Positions 26,264-35,062 of a stretch of DNA of 64,000 nt are shown here, one piece after another (position 1 is the stretch's first letter; each line of letters starts with the position of its first letter). The notes beneath the pieces are model-generated. The model was given only the letters and a program-made list of their open reading frames with translations, was not told the DNA's origin and did no database searches. The stretch spans positions 124,001-188,000 of the forward strand of contig SUSS01000001.1 of NCBI GenBank assembly GCA_005046945.1. The letters are read 5' to 3'. The position numbers were made by a program, and so were the translations under genes. Source of the stretch: Tissierella creatinini (GTDB lineage Bacteria; Bacillota; Clostridia; Tissierellales; Tissierellaceae).

Positions 26264-26971
26264 CTAAAGAGACATTAAATATTCTATCTCTTCATCATTT
26301 AAAAATCTCCAGTTTCCAATATTCAAACCTCCAAGTTCTATTTCCCCTATAGATACTCTTTTAAGCTTCTTAACAGGATGGCCTACCGCTTCACACATCT
26401 TTTTTACTTGTCTATTTCTTCCTTCATGAATCACTATATCCAATATAGAGTCAGTATCATACCTTTTAGATATCTTAACTTTAGCTGGATGTGTCTTCTT
26501 ACCATCAATAAAAACTCCGTTTCTTAAAGTATCTAATTCTTTTTTATTAGGAACTCCTTCGACTATGGCAATATACTTCTTATCTACTTTGTTACTTGGA
26601 TGAGTAAGTTTGTATGCTAAGTCTCCATCATTTGACAATAGAAGAAGTCCAGTAGTATCAGCATCAAGTCTTCCTACAGGATATATACGCTCTCTTACTC
26701 CTTCAATTAAATCTGTTACAACTCTTCTTCCCTTTTCATCCTTAAGACTAGATACATAACCTACAGGCTTATTTAACATAATATATACTTTATTTGTTTC
26801 AAGCATTATATTTTTATCATCAACAATTATTTTATCTGCCCTTGGGTCAATAATCGTTCCAAGTTCTGTTATTACTCTATTATTAACCTTAACTCTCCCC
26901 TCTTTTATCATCTCTTCAGACTTTCTTCTAGAAGCAACACCTGATAAAGCCATATACTTTTGTAATCTCAT
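26264..26971 (-). CDS. rluB: 23S rRNA pseudouridine synthase (RluB/RsuA family)
   Basis: 235 aa. An N-terminal S4 RNA-binding domain (MRLQKYMALSGVASRRKSEE) is followed by the catalytic domain with GRLDADTTGLLLLSNDG, which carries the catalytic Asp, and HEGRNRQVKKMCEAVGHPV. Clostridial copies next to scpAB and dacF are usually called RluB; the target position in rRNA is inferred. The SD GAGGAGAG precedes the ATG. Confidence 0.92.
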   Translation of the reverse strand: MRLQKYMALSGVASRRKSEEMIKEGRVKVNNRVITELGTIIDPRADKIIVDDKNIMLETNKVYIMLNKPVGYVSSLKDEKGRRVVTDLIEGVRERIYPVGRLDADTTGLLLLSNDGDLAYKLTHPSNKVDKKYIAIVEGVPNKKELDTLRNGVFIDGKKTHPAKVKISKRYDTDSILDIVIHEGRNRQVKKMCEAVGHPVKKLKRVSIGEIELGGLNIGNWRFLNDEEIEYLMSL

Positions 26972-27011
26972 TATTATCTCTCCTCATGCCTAATTAAGCT
27001 AATTCTATCTT

Positions 27012-28139
27012 TTATTTATGTTTTTGTAAATATTGATTATCTGCTGAATCCTTTAAGTTATCCATAATTCGTTTAAAAAATGATTTTTTCTTAATACTTT
27101 GCCCTGCAACTATTCTATCCTTTCCAATTAATCTACCATTTAAAAATACTTCAACATAACCTATAACTTCTCCTTTATTAACTGGAGCTTTTATAGATTT
27201 ATCCAACACAATATCGATTTTAATGTTCTTCTTTTCTTTTTGGGTCAATGGATAATAAAATCCCTCTTCTGAAATAACAGCTAATTTATCTTTTTCTCCA
27301 TCTATAACATCAGTGATAGATATTTGTTGATTTTCATCATAGATTCTATATATTTTGTAATTTTCAAATCCATAATCTAAGAGACTATAGTTATCATTAA
27401 ACCAATTTGGAGCATTAAGACTTACTGCAATAAGCCTCATATTATCCCTAGATGCACTTGATACGAGGCATCTGCCTGATCTAGTTGTATAACCGGTTTT
27501 CCCTCCGTCTCCACCATTATATTCCCAAAGGGTTTTATTCTTATTTACATAATAGTTATTTGCCTCCCGTTCTCCCTTATAAATTTTAGCGCTAAATATT
27601 TCACAAAATTCTCTGCTCTTAAATGCAGCTCTTGTAATTAGTCCTAAGTCGTAAGCACTTGAATAATGATTGTCATTATGTAGCCCATGAGGATTCATAA
27701 AACTAGTATCTAATGCTCCCAGAGCTCTAGCTTTATTATTCATTTCATCTATAAAACCCTCTAGACTACCACTAATATGATTCGCTATAGCAACTGCTGA
27801 ATCGTTTCCAGATCTGAGTATTAGCCCATATACCAATTCCCTAAGAATTACTTTCTCACCTAACTTTAAATATATGCTAGACCCTTCAATTCCTATACTT
27901 TCTTCATCTATTGTTACTACATCTTCTAAATTTCCTTTTTCTATAGCTAACAATGCAGTCATAATCTTAGTTGTACTGGCCATTGGCATTCTCTGGTGTG
28001 AATTACTTTCCAATAAAACACGTCCAGAATTCTCCTCCATAAGTACGTAGCTTTGACCACTTAGATTATGATTTGCTGCATTAACTGAGTTCCCAACTAG
28101 TAGATTGATGAATATTATAATACAGATTAACTTTTTCAT
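27012..28139 (-). CDS. D-alanyl-D-alanine carboxypeptidase (DacF-like)
   Basis: 375 aa with a signal peptide (KKLICIIIFINLLVGNSVNA). The penicillin-binding triad is SxxK in MASTTKIM, SGN in RSGNDSA and KTG in GGKTGYTTRSG. A C-terminal beta domain (about 280-345) and a basic tail follow. It trims the terminal D-Ala of peptidoglycan stem peptides. A second copy lies at 30125. GGAGGGG precedes the ATG. A strong terminator lies only about 12 nt upstream of this ATG, so its promoter must lie inside scpB or it depends on read-through. Confidence 0.93.
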   Translation of the reverse strand: MKKLICIIIFINLLVGNSVNAANHNLSGQSYVLMEENSGRVLLESNSHQRMPMASTTKIMTALLAIEKGNLEDVVTIDEESIGIEGSSIYLKLGEKVILRELVYGLILRSGNDSAVAIANHISGSLEGFIDEMNNKARALGALDTSFMNPHGLHNDNHYSSAYDLGLITRAAFKSREFCEIFSAKIYKGEREANNYYVNKNKTLWEYNGGDGGKTGYTTRSGRCLVSSASRDNMRLIAVSLNAPNWFNDNYSLLDYGFENYKIYRIYDENQQISITDVIDGEKDKLAVISEEGFYYPLTQKEKKNIKIDIVLDKSIKAPVNKGEVIGYVEVFLNGRLIGKDRIVAGQSIKKKSFFKRIMDNLKDSADNQYLQKHK

Positions 28140-28150
28140 GAAAACCCCTC

Positions 28151-28190
28151 CATTAAAAAACAGGAATAATATTATTATATTATTCCTGTT
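28151..28190 (-). terminator. Terminator after scpB
   Basis: Perfect 13-bp arms AACAGGAATAATA (28159-28171) and TATTATTCCTGTT (28178-28190), 6-nt loop, then TTTTTTAA on the - strand. It overlaps the scpB stop and touches the dacF SD. Confidence 0.9.
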
Positions 28191-28728
28191 CCATGTCAGA
28201 GTATTCCTTGAAATCTTCTATTATCGGCAAATCATCTAAGGATTCTAATCCAAAATACCTTAAGAAATCCTCTGTAGTGCCATAAAGAATCGGCCGTCCA
28301 GTCTTATCAAGCCTTCCAACTTCGGAAATAAGTTTTCTTTCCATTAAAGTTTCAAGTGCCCTATCACTTCTTACACCCCTAATAGCTTCTATTTCAGCTT
28401 TAATTATAGGTTGCTTATATGCAACTATGGATAATGTTTCAAGGGATGCATTTGAAAGATTTTTAGAATTTTTACTATTATTTAATCGCTTTATCCATTC
28501 ATAATGCTCAGGTCGAGTGCCTATTTGATAGAAATTGTTGAATCTTATTATTCTAACCCCGCTTCTATTGAAATCAAGCTCATCCATCAATTCCTTAATT
28601 ACTTCTTCTACTTCCTTTTCAGCTATCTCTAGAACACTGGAAATATCCTTTAACTCCAAGGGGTCCCCCCAAGTAAAAAGTAGTCCGATTATTATTGATT
28701 TCATCTGTTTATGATCCATAGTCTTCAT
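28180..28728 (-). CDS. scpB: Segregation and condensation protein B
   Basis: 182 aa with two winged-helix domains. Family marks are SIIIGLLFTWGDPL at the N-terminus, LSNASLETLSIVAYKQPIIKAEIEAIRGV in the middle and GRLDKTGRPILYGTTEDFL in the second half. ScpB dimers bind ScpA and regulate the SMC ATPase during chromosome segregation. The start overlaps scpA by 20 nt, with GGAG 5 nt before the ATG. Confidence 0.95.
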   Translation of the reverse strand: MKTMDHKQMKSIIIGLLFTWGDPLELKDISSVLEIAEKEVEEVIKELMDELDFNRSGVRIIRFNNFYQIGTRPEHYEWIKRLNNSKNSKNLSNASLETLSIVAYKQPIIKAEIEAIRGVRSDRALETLMERKLISEVGRLDKTGRPILYGTTEDFLRYFGLESLDDLPIIEDFKEYSDMEQE

Positions 28729-29455
28729 CCAATCTCCAAGATATCGTCAAATCTGTAAAAGCAGAATCCTGCTCTACATAAACCTTCTTCATCTTTATAA
28801 GCTCTAAAAGAGATAAGAAATATGTAACAATCTCTTCTCTTGTAATATCAGAGCTCAATAATTGACTGAATAATATATTCTTATTCAATTTAAGTCTTGT
28901 TCTAATTTCATCTATGCAGATATCAAGGGTATACTCCTGTCTACTTATTTCATTAAAATCAATCCTGTTATGTTTCACTGAATTCTTAGCTATTATATTA
29001 CTTATGGCCTTAACAAGGTGAGATAAATCTATTTTACTAAGTTCCTCAAATGGATCTTTGTATATTGATAAATCTTCCCTAGGTTTATAATATACTCTCG
29101 ATTCAATTAATTCTGATATCTTAAGTTTTTCTGCAGCTTCTTTATATAGCTTGTACTCTATCAACCGTTGCACAAGTACTTCTCTAGGGTCTATTTCTAT
29201 CTCTACTCCTTCTTCAACAATTTTCTCTTTAGGAAGAAGCATCTTAGATTTTATTTCCAAGAGCGTTGCCGCCATTAACAAAAATTCGCTAGTTACCTCT
29301 AAATTAAGTTCCTCCATATCCTTAATACTTTCTAAGAATTGCTCTGTAATCATATTTATGGGAATATCATATATATCTATTTCGTTCTTCTGAATTAAGC
29401 TTAATAAAAGGTCTAAGGGCCCTTCATAAGCCTCAAGTTCTACTTTATAACCCAT
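28709..29455 (-). CDS. scpA: Segregation and condensation protein A
   Basis: 248 aa kleisin. The N-terminus GYKVELEAYEGPLDLLLSLI and FLLMAATLLEIKSKMLLP are diagnostic; the C-terminal winged helix that contacts SMC ends the protein. ATG 29455 is preferred because GAGG is 6 nt upstream; the earlier ATG (29467) overlaps that SD. It is coupled to scpB. Confidence 0.95.
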   Translation of the reverse strand: MGYKVELEAYEGPLDLLLSLIQKNEIDIYDIPINMITEQFLESIKDMEELNLEVTSEFLLMAATLLEIKSKMLLPKEKIVEEGVEIEIDPREVLVQRLIEYKLYKEAAEKLKISELIESRVYYKPREDLSIYKDPFEELSKIDLSHLVKAISNIIAKNSVKHNRIDFNEISRQEYTLDICIDEIRTRLKLNKNILFSQLLSSDITREEIVTYFLSLLELIKMKKVYVEQDSAFTDLTISWRLDEDYGS

Positions 29456-29469
29456 ACTATACCTCATTA

Positions 29470-30054
29470 CTAAATAACCTTTATTATTAAATTTAATATA
29501 AAATCAATAACAGGTCCTATTATTTTATCTGTTGTATTTGTCATAATTAAAATCACCAAAATGAAATAGAAATATCTTTCATATTTATAAAATAGATATT
29601 CTAATTTTGTTGGCAAAAAACTAGCCACTAGCTTGGACCCATCTAAAGGTGGAAATGGCAGGAGGTTAAATACTCCCAACATAATATTATACCACATGGT
29701 TATTAAGACCATTTGAAATAATATTTCATTATTAAGGGGTACATGAGCCAGAACTAGAGCAGAAACTAAAGCAAGAAAAAAATTAGTTACAACTCCAGCA
29801 ATAGAGACTAGGAATGTATCTCTCTTTCTATGCTTAAATTTCATAGGATTTATAGGTACTGCCTTTGCCCATCCAAATCTAAAAAATATCATAGCCAATA
29901 GACCAACCGGGTCTATATGACGAATTGGATTTAAGGAAAGTCTACCTGCCTCTTTTGCAGTAGTATCACCTAATAAATATGCAGTAAATCCGTGTGCTAG
30001 CTCATGACATACTATAGCAATGAGTAACCCAGGTATGCTAATTAAGATATCCAT
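29470..30054 (-). CDS. Site-2 protease family membrane metalloprotease (M50)
   Basis: 194 aa, mostly hydrophobic with about five membrane segments. HExxH is CHELAHG near residue 17. The second metal motif is FNLLPFPPLDGSK, the NPDG-like variant. This is the small YwhC/Rip-like family without a PDZ domain; substrates are unknown. It is upstream of scpA by 14 nt and probably co-transcribed, an arrangement common in clostridia. Confidence 0.9.
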   Translation of the reverse strand: MDILISIPGLLIAIVCHELAHGFTAYLLGDTTAKEAGRLSLNPIRHIDPVGLLAMIFFRFGWAKAVPINPMKFKHRKRDTFLVSIAGVVTNFFLALVSALVLAHVPLNNEILFQMVLITMWYNIMLGVFNLLPFPPLDGSKLVASFLPTKLEYLFYKYERYFYFILVILIMTNTTDKIIGPVIDFILNLIIKVI

Positions 30055-30091
30055 ATATAACCTTCTTTCTGTATCCTAATTAACATTATAC

Positions 30092-30117
30092 AACCTCGAC
30101 GATTTAAAGTCGAGGTT
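30092..30117. repeat. 9-bp inverted repeat between dacF and the M50 gene
   Basis: AACCTCGAC (30092-30100) and GTCGAGGTT (30109-30117), 8-nt loop. There is no T-run in the - direction, so it is a weak terminator at best. A TATAAT (- strand, 30091-30086) directly follows it and may be the -10 of the M50-scpAB unit. Confidence 0.6.
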
Positions 30118-30124
30118 TAGATAA

Positions 30125-31273
30125 TCATTTACTTGAGATGAAATTTGTAAGAGTTCTTTTTAATAATAGCAGAAATCCCGCTTCCTTAACATTATTCATA
30201 GATATCAATCCTACCCTATCTAATTCTTTACCCTCTAAGGATATTACAATTTCACCTAGCTTATCACCTTTAAGAATAGGTGCTTTTATGTTATCAAAAA
30301 TTGTTATTTCCTTTTGGATATCACCTTTACCCTCTTTTTTCGACAGAGCATATATATCTCTTTCTAAAACTAATTCTATACTTCTAAGATCGGCTTTCTC
30401 AATAGGGATGGTACTTATTAAATCACCTTTTCTACCTAGTATAAGGCTATTATAATTTGCAAATCCATAATCCAGAAGCTTTTTTGCTTCATTAAATCTA
30501 TCATTGCTAGTCTCTGCATTCATTATTACTGCAATTAAATGTAATTCCCCTCTCATTGCAGAAGCTGATAAACAATAGCCGGCAGCATTTGTAGAACCGG
30601 TCTTTATTCCGGTAATACCCTCATAGTCCCTAATAAGCTTATTAGTATTCACCATAGTCTGAGTATCGTCCTTATTTCTACCTACTAGCAAATCCTCCAT
30701 ATAGGTGGTCATATATTTATACAAGGCCTTATGTTTTAGAATTTCCCTTGACATCAACGATACATCAAATGCCGTAGTATAATGATTATCGGTTGGAAGT
30801 CCAGTGGCATTTATAAAATGAGTGTTCTTCATGCCAAGTTTCTTGGCTCTATTATTCATTAGCTTAAGAAAAGCCTCGTTACTGCCACTAATAGCTTCTC
30901 CTAATGCAACAGCTGCATCGTTTGCTGATCTTATGGTAGCCGCTCGAATAAGATTTTCTATACTTTGCACTTCTCCAGCCTCTAAATATATTTGCGTCCC
31001 ACCCATACTTGCTGCGTACTCACTTATTACAACTTCATCCTGCATCCTTATTTTACCGGAATCTATTGCCTCCATAGCCAATAGTAAGGTCATGATCTTA
31101 GTTATACTTGCAGGTTCTAATTTCTCATGCTCATTTTGTGAATAAATTATCTCTCCGGTGTTATAGTCCATCAATACAGCGGATTTACTTCTTAGTCCTA
31201 GTTCCCCATATGACAGTAGGGGAAACATTACTAGGGACACAATTAAAACGATGGAAATAATTTTCTTTTTCAA
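30125..31273 (-). CDS. dacF: D-alanyl-D-alanine carboxypeptidase (DacF-like)
   Basis: 382 aa. Signal peptide KKKIISIVLIVSLVMFPLLSYG, then SxxK in PASITKIMTLL, SAN in IRSANDAAVALGE and KTG in GIKTGSTNAAGYCLSAS; C-terminal beta domain and a tail rich in Leu, Lys and Phe that may bind the membrane. TTG 31273 is chosen because GGAGG is 7 nt upstream. Position after pdp and near spoIIM fits DacF of Bacillus, which acts in the forespore to limit cross-linking of spore peptidoglycan; that role is inferred. Confidence 0.93.
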   Translation of the reverse strand: MKKKIISIVLIVSLVMFPLLSYGELGLRSKSAVLMDYNTGEIIYSQNEHEKLEPASITKIMTLLLAMEAIDSGKIRMQDEVVISEYAASMGGTQIYLEAGEVQSIENLIRAATIRSANDAAVALGEAISGSNEAFLKLMNNRAKKLGMKNTHFINATGLPTDNHYTTAFDVSLMSREILKHKALYKYMTTYMEDLLVGRNKDDTQTMVNTNKLIRDYEGITGIKTGSTNAAGYCLSASAMRGELHLIAVIMNAETSNDRFNEAKKLLDYGFANYNSLILGRKGDLISTIPIEKADLRSIELVLERDIYALSKKEGKGDIQKEITIFDNIKAPILKGDKLGEIVISLEGKELDRVGLISMNNVKEAGFLLLLKRTLTNFISSK

Positions 31274-31285
31274 TATTCTCCCTCC

Positions 31286-31324
31286 AATGCTAATATTACT
31301 TTTATATTCTCCAGAATTAGCATT
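31286..31324 (-). repeat. Hairpin just before the dacF SD
   Basis: AATGCTAAT (31286-31294) and ATTAGCATT (31316-31324) pair over a 21-nt loop and end directly at the GGAGG of dacF. It could modulate initiation or terminate the pdp transcript, but lacks a T-run. Confidence 0.5.
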
Positions 31325-31356
31325 GTTATTCAATATTGAAAGAGCAGAATACCTAG

Positions 31357-32658
31357 TTACTTAATTATATCAAAAATATAGCTTTTAATTTCCGCCTTCT
31401 CTTTTCCTATAGTATATGCTTTTAGAACCTTTAACTTAGCCTCCTCAATATCTTCCTTATTGGTATGAAGTACACACAATACATCTCCTATGTTTATCTG
31501 ATCACCTATTTTTTTAGTTAGTGTAACTCCGGCAGCATAATCTATACTATCAGCTTTGGTCCTTCTACCTGCACCTAATAACATGGCTGATACCCCTATT
31601 GCTTGGGCATCAAGCTTATTTACATATCCTGCACTTTCTGCCTTAACCTCGATATGATACTTTGCCTTAGGAAGTAAGCTTACATCATCTATTACATTAG
31701 GATTCCCGCCCTGAATTTTAACAAGTTCTTTAAATTTTTCTATTGCCTTACCTGAGTCTATAAGTACTTCTAGTTTTTTATATGCTTCTTCAAAATCTAT
31801 AAAAGCTCCGCCTAAAACGCACATATAAGACGCTATTGTTAAGGCAATTTTAGTTTCATCCTCACTACCCTGACCTTTAAGAACTTTTATAGCCTCTACT
31901 ATTTCATTTGTATTTCCTACTTCTCTTCCAAGAGGCTGATCCATATTAGTAATAAGGGCAACAATACTTCTATTTAATGATTTTCCAATATCAACCATAG
32001 TACGAGCTAGAACTCTAGCCTCATCCAATGATTTCATAAATGCTCCTGAGCCTACTTTCACATCAAGTACGATTGCATCTGCACCTGAGGCAATTTTTTT
32101 ACTCATGATTGAGCTTGCTATTAAAGGTATGCTATCTATGGTTGCTGTTACATCTCTAAGAGAATAAATTTTCTTATCAGCCGGTACTAAATTAGCTGAT
32201 TGACCAGTAATTGCCATCTTATAAGAATTTACATTGTTTATAAATTCTTCTTCGCTCAATTCGATTCTAAATCCTTCAATTGATTCTAACTTATCTATGG
32301 TCCCTCCTGTATGTCCAAGTCCTCTACCACTCATCTTTGCTACAGGAACTCCACATGCTGCAACGAGAGGAATAACTATAAGGCTAATCTTATCACCAAC
32401 TCCACCGGTAGAATGCTTATCCACTTTTATTCCTTGGATTTTGGACAAATCAACTTGATGACCCGAATTAACAAAGGACATAGTTAAATTTGCAGTTTCT
32501 TGGCTTGTCATCCCTTTAAAATATACTGCCATTAAAAATGCAGACATCTGATAATCAGGGATATCTCCCCCTACATATCCATTAATTAGAAAATCTATCT
32601 CCTCCTGATTCAATTCCAAGCCTAATTTCTTCTTTTCTATTAAATCTACAACTCTCAC
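31357..32658 (-). CDS. pdp: Pyrimidine-nucleoside phosphorylase
   Basis: 433 aa. The signature is SGRGLGHTGGTIDKLESIEG, with KVDKHSTGGVGDKISL for phosphate binding and the C-terminal domain AESAGYVNKLDAQAIG. It splits uridine, thymidine and deoxyuridine with phosphate for salvage. The start is GTG with GAGGAG at good spacing. It follows spoIIM by 99 nt. Confidence 0.95.
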   Translation of the reverse strand: MRVVDLIEKKKLGLELNQEEIDFLINGYVGGDIPDYQMSAFLMAVYFKGMTSQETANLTMSFVNSGHQVDLSKIQGIKVDKHSTGGVGDKISLIVIPLVAACGVPVAKMSGRGLGHTGGTIDKLESIEGFRIELSEEEFINNVNSYKMAITGQSANLVPADKKIYSLRDVTATIDSIPLIASSIMSKKIASGADAIVLDVKVGSGAFMKSLDEARVLARTMVDIGKSLNRSIVALITNMDQPLGREVGNTNEIVEAIKVLKGQGSEDETKIALTIASYMCVLGGAFIDFEEAYKKLEVLIDSGKAIEKFKELVKIQGGNPNVIDDVSLLPKAKYHIEVKAESAGYVNKLDAQAIGVSAMLLGAGRRTKADSIDYAAGVTLTKKIGDQINIGDVLCVLHTNKEDIEEAKLKVLKAYTIGKEKAEIKSYIFDIIK

Positions 32659-32757
32659 TATATCTCCTCCTCATTGGCTAAATAGAACTCCTGCTTTCTA
32701 TTTGAAGGATACCCAAATTCTTAAGTATATTACCTATGTTTAGCATTTTTTTGATGA

Positions 32758-33375
32758 CTAAAATTCAATTAGATTTAAAAAATGTGGAGATATTAAACCC
32801 TCATATAAAGAGCCAAATATTAAAATTACGATATTTATCATTATCATAATTGTATAATCAGATTTGCTTATCCTATTCATCTTTATAGGTCTAATACTAG
32901 TATTCATACGGTATTTAAAGGAAACTATCATTGATAATGAACATAAGAAAATTAAGGAAGGAATAAAAATTAAATATTGAGGATAGAGTCCAAATATGGA
33001 TATCAAGAACCCTTTAAAACCAAAATTAAGAACGACATATCCTACTACAATACCAATCTGTAATCCTCTTAGAAATATAATTATTGGGATTAAGAATCCA
33101 AGACCCAGCATACCTACGAAATATATAAAAATTGCAAAGACTATATTAACAAACATGGATAATTTTAAAAAATCCAGACTCTTTGAGTATACTTTTGAAA
33201 TCCCATAGAAGTATGGACTACTATAATTCACTAAGATTTCAAGAGTCTCCGTTTTTATTGCCTTGATCATTAGGGCCCCAACTATGATGCCTACAATCAA
33301 AACTAAAGCCAAGACAAAATAAAAAGAAAATCCATTTTCAAAATGATTTCTTATTTTGTATTTTAATGTATTCAA
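32758..33375 (-). CDS. spoIIM: Stage II sporulation protein M
   Basis: 205 aa with five membrane segments, starting FYFVLALVLIVGIIVGALMI and including the conserved central GFLIPIIIFLRGLQIGIVVGYV. SpoIIM works with SpoIID and SpoIIP in the septal peptidoglycan hydrolysis that drives engulfment. The start is TTG with GGAGG 7 nt upstream. That SD is inside one arm of a perfect 12-bp inverted repeat, so translation may be masked on some transcripts. In Bacillus the gene is sigma-E dependent. Confidence 0.93.
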   Translation of the reverse strand: MNTLKYKIRNHFENGFSFYFVLALVLIVGIIVGALMIKAIKTETLEILVNYSSPYFYGISKVYSKSLDFLKLSMFVNIVFAIFIYFVGMLGLGFLIPIIIFLRGLQIGIVVGYVVLNFGFKGFLISIFGLYPQYLIFIPSLIFLCSLSMIVSFKYRMNTSIRPIKMNRISKSDYTIMIMINIVILIFGSLYEGLISPHFLNLIEF

Positions 33376-33378
33376 AGC

Positions 33379-33429
33379 AAATCCTCCTTTGTACTAGCTA
33401 TAATATTTTTATGCCTAAAAGGAGGATTT
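33379..33429 (-). promoter_or_regulatory. Hairpin sequestering the spoIIM SD
   Basis: On the - strand AAATCCTCCTTT (33429-33418) pairs exactly with AAAGGAGGATTT (33390-33379) over a 27-nt loop. The second arm contains the whole spoIIM SD. The first arm starts 7 nt after the nudF stop codon. Confidence 0.75.
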
Positions 33430-33435
33430 TATAAC

Positions 33436-33978
33436 TTATTCTTTATTTTTCAAATAGTCCTTTGCTAAATTGATTCCTATTATTGTCTTACTATCTATGA
33501 TTTCACCTCTATCTATCATTTTTAACAATTCATTTATAGTATATTTTTCAATCTCACAATATTCACCATCATCCAGCTCTTGTGCACCTTCTGTTAAATC
33601 TGTAGCCATAAACAAATATATCTTTTCTGTAGTATATCCAGGAGATGTATAAAATTCTAATAAGTAACGATAGTTTTTAGCATCATATCCAGTTTCCTCC
33701 TTTAACTCTCGAATTGCAGTCTCACGAGGTTCTTCATTTACTTCCAATTTTCCTGCAGGTATTTCCAATAGGGTTCGATTTACAGCTTTTCTATACTGTT
33801 TTATTAGTAAGATTTGATTATCATCTGTTATAGCAACAATTCCTACTCCACCTGGGTGTTCAACTATTTCCCTTTTAGAATACATTTTCTCAGGTAGTTC
33901 TACTGTATCTATTCTAAGATTTATAATCTTACCTTCATAAATTTTCTCTAACTTCATGGTCTTCTCTTCATAAACCAT
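33436..33978 (-). CDS. nudF: ADP-ribose pyrophosphatase (NUDIX hydrolase)
   Basis: 180 aa. The Nudix box GX5EX7REUXEEXGU is complete, from GKLEVNEEP to RELKEETGYD. The family start (YEGKIINLRIDTVELPEK) and the SPGYTTEKIYLF loop point to the ADP-sugar group, which cleaves ADP-ribose to AMP and ribose 5-phosphate. ATG 33978 has GGAGG 5 nt upstream. An extended -10 (TGGTATAAT) lies about 35 nt before the start, so it may have its own promoter. Confidence 0.92.
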   Translation of the reverse strand: MVYEEKTMKLEKIYEGKIINLRIDTVELPEKMYSKREIVEHPGGVGIVAITDDNQILLIKQYRKAVNRTLLEIPAGKLEVNEEPRETAIRELKEETGYDAKNYRYLLEFYTSPGYTTEKIYLFMATDLTEGAQELDDGEYCEIEKYTINELLKMIDRGEIIDSKTIIGINLAKDYLKNKE

Positions 33979-34010
33979 AATAACCTCCAAATTTACTCAT
34001 AATTATCCCT

Positions 34011-34018
34011 ATTATACC
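34011..34018 (-). promoter_or_regulatory. Extended -10 element before nudF
   Basis: TGGTATAAT on the - strand; the -35 is poor. It is about 35 nt upstream of the nudF start. Confidence 0.45.
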
Positions 34019-34041
34019 ATAGAATTTGGATTCAAAAAGCG

Positions 34042-34068
34042 AAAAACACTCAAATAATTAATGCTTTT
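34042..34068 (-). terminator. Weak terminator after spo0A
   Basis: AAAAGCA and TGTTTTT can pair with one G-U over a 13-nt loop, about 20 nt after the spo0A stop. The stem is short and A-T rich. Confidence 0.35.
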
Positions 34069-34087
34069 CTTAATTTGTAATTCTATT

Positions 34088-34903
34088 TTACAATGCCTTA
34101 TCATATACATCTTGTTCTAATCTTAGTTTATCTGCTATTAGTGCAATAAATTCACTGTTAGTTGGTTTACCTTTATTATTATTTACAGTATATCCAAATA
34201 TCTTGTCAATAGTATCTACTTTCCCTCTATTCCAGGCTACCTCTATAGCATGTCTAATCGCTCTTTCAACTCGACTAGGAGTAGTATTAAACTTTTCAGC
34301 TACTGCTGGGTATAATTCTTTAGTTACAGCACCTAGATAATCCATATCATTAATAACCATTGATATAGCTTCTCTTAAGTACAAATATCCTTTTATATGA
34401 GCAGGTACTCCAATTTCTTGAATTGTGTTAGTTATCTTTGTTTCCAGATTTTTTTCTTTGTTTTTTGTTTTATTTACAGTATTTGTATTTATTATATTAT
34501 AGAAATTTGAATCTGCCTTTACATCTATTTCTGCAGTTTCTTTCAATCTCTTTATAAATACTTGGAAGTCAAATGGCTTTACTATGTAGTATGAAGCTCC
34601 AAGCTCAATAGCTCTTTGAGTTATTTTATCCTGACCTACTGCCGACAACATTATAAACTTAGGAAAATATTCATTCTCTGATTCATGAAGCTTCTCTAAC
34701 ACCCCAAGTCCATCTAAATGCGGCATAATAACATCTAAAACTACGATTTGAGGTCTTTTTCTCTCTATTAAGTCTAAAGCCTCGATGCCATCCTTAGCAA
34801 TACCAATTACCTCAAACTCCTCATGTGCAGAAATGAATTGTGCAATTATCTGGCAAAACTCCTTATTATCATCCACAATTGCTACACTTATTTTTCCCAT
34901 CAT
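34088..34903 (-). CDS. spo0A: Sporulation master regulator Spo0A
   Basis: 271 aa. Receiver domain residues 1-125 with the acidic pair VAIVDDN, the phospho-acceptor Asp in [12 protein letters not shown], the Thr/Ser position MLSAVG and Lys in IVKPFD. The C-terminal DNA-binding domain (about 160-271) has [20 protein letters not shown] and [15 protein letters not shown]. Phosphorylated Spo0A starts sporulation and binds TTGTCGAA-type boxes. One such box and a sigma-H promoter lie upstream. Two adjacent ATGs (34903, 34900) are possible; the second is better spaced from the G-rich SD. It follows spoIVB, the usual order. Confidence 0.98.
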   Translation of the reverse strand: MMGKISVAIVDDNKEFCQIIAQFISAHEEFEVIGIAKDGIEALDLIERKRPQIVVLDVIMPHLDGLGVLEKLHESENEYFPKFIMLSAVGQDKITQRAIELGASYYIVKPFDFQVFIKRLKETAEIDVKADSNFYNIINTNTVNKTKNKEKNLETKITNTIQEIGVPAHIKGYLYLREAISMVINDMDYLGAVTKELYPAVAEKFNTTPSRVERAIRHAIEVAWNRGKVDTIDKIFGYTVNNNKGKPTNSEFIALIADKLRLEQDVYDKAL

Positions 34904-34943
34904 AATCCCCCCTGGATTTGTTTTATATTATTCTATCATATTT

Positions 34944-34972
34944 ATATTCGACACTAATACAAAAACTCCTTC
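34944..34972 (-). promoter_or_regulatory. Sigma-H promoter of spo0A
   Basis: On the - strand GAAGGAGTT (34972-34964), 11-nt spacer, GTCGAATAT (34952-34944). The -10 matches RnnGAATww fully and the -35 matches RnAGGAwWW at all but one position. The leader is about 35 nt. Confidence 0.75.
34947..34953 (-). promoter_or_regulatory. 0A box upstream of spo0A
   Basis: TGTCGAA on the - strand, the core Spo0A recognition sequence, overlapping the sigma-H -10. It implies direct autoregulation. Confidence 0.7.
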
Positions 34973-35016
34973 TTTTTTGTTAAAATTTTTAAATATTTAT
35001 TATTTTTGCTAAAAAT

Positions 35017-35062
35017 TAATTTAAAAAATATCGATAAGCTTTAAGGCTTATCGATATTTTTT
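35017..35062 (-). terminator. Terminator after spoIVB
   Basis: Perfect 17-bp arms 35023-35039 and 35046-35062 (core TATCGATAAGC / GCTTATCGATA), 6-nt loop, A/T flanks giving a T-run on the - strand. It overlaps the spoIVB stop and separates spoIVB from the spo0A promoter. Confidence 0.9.
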
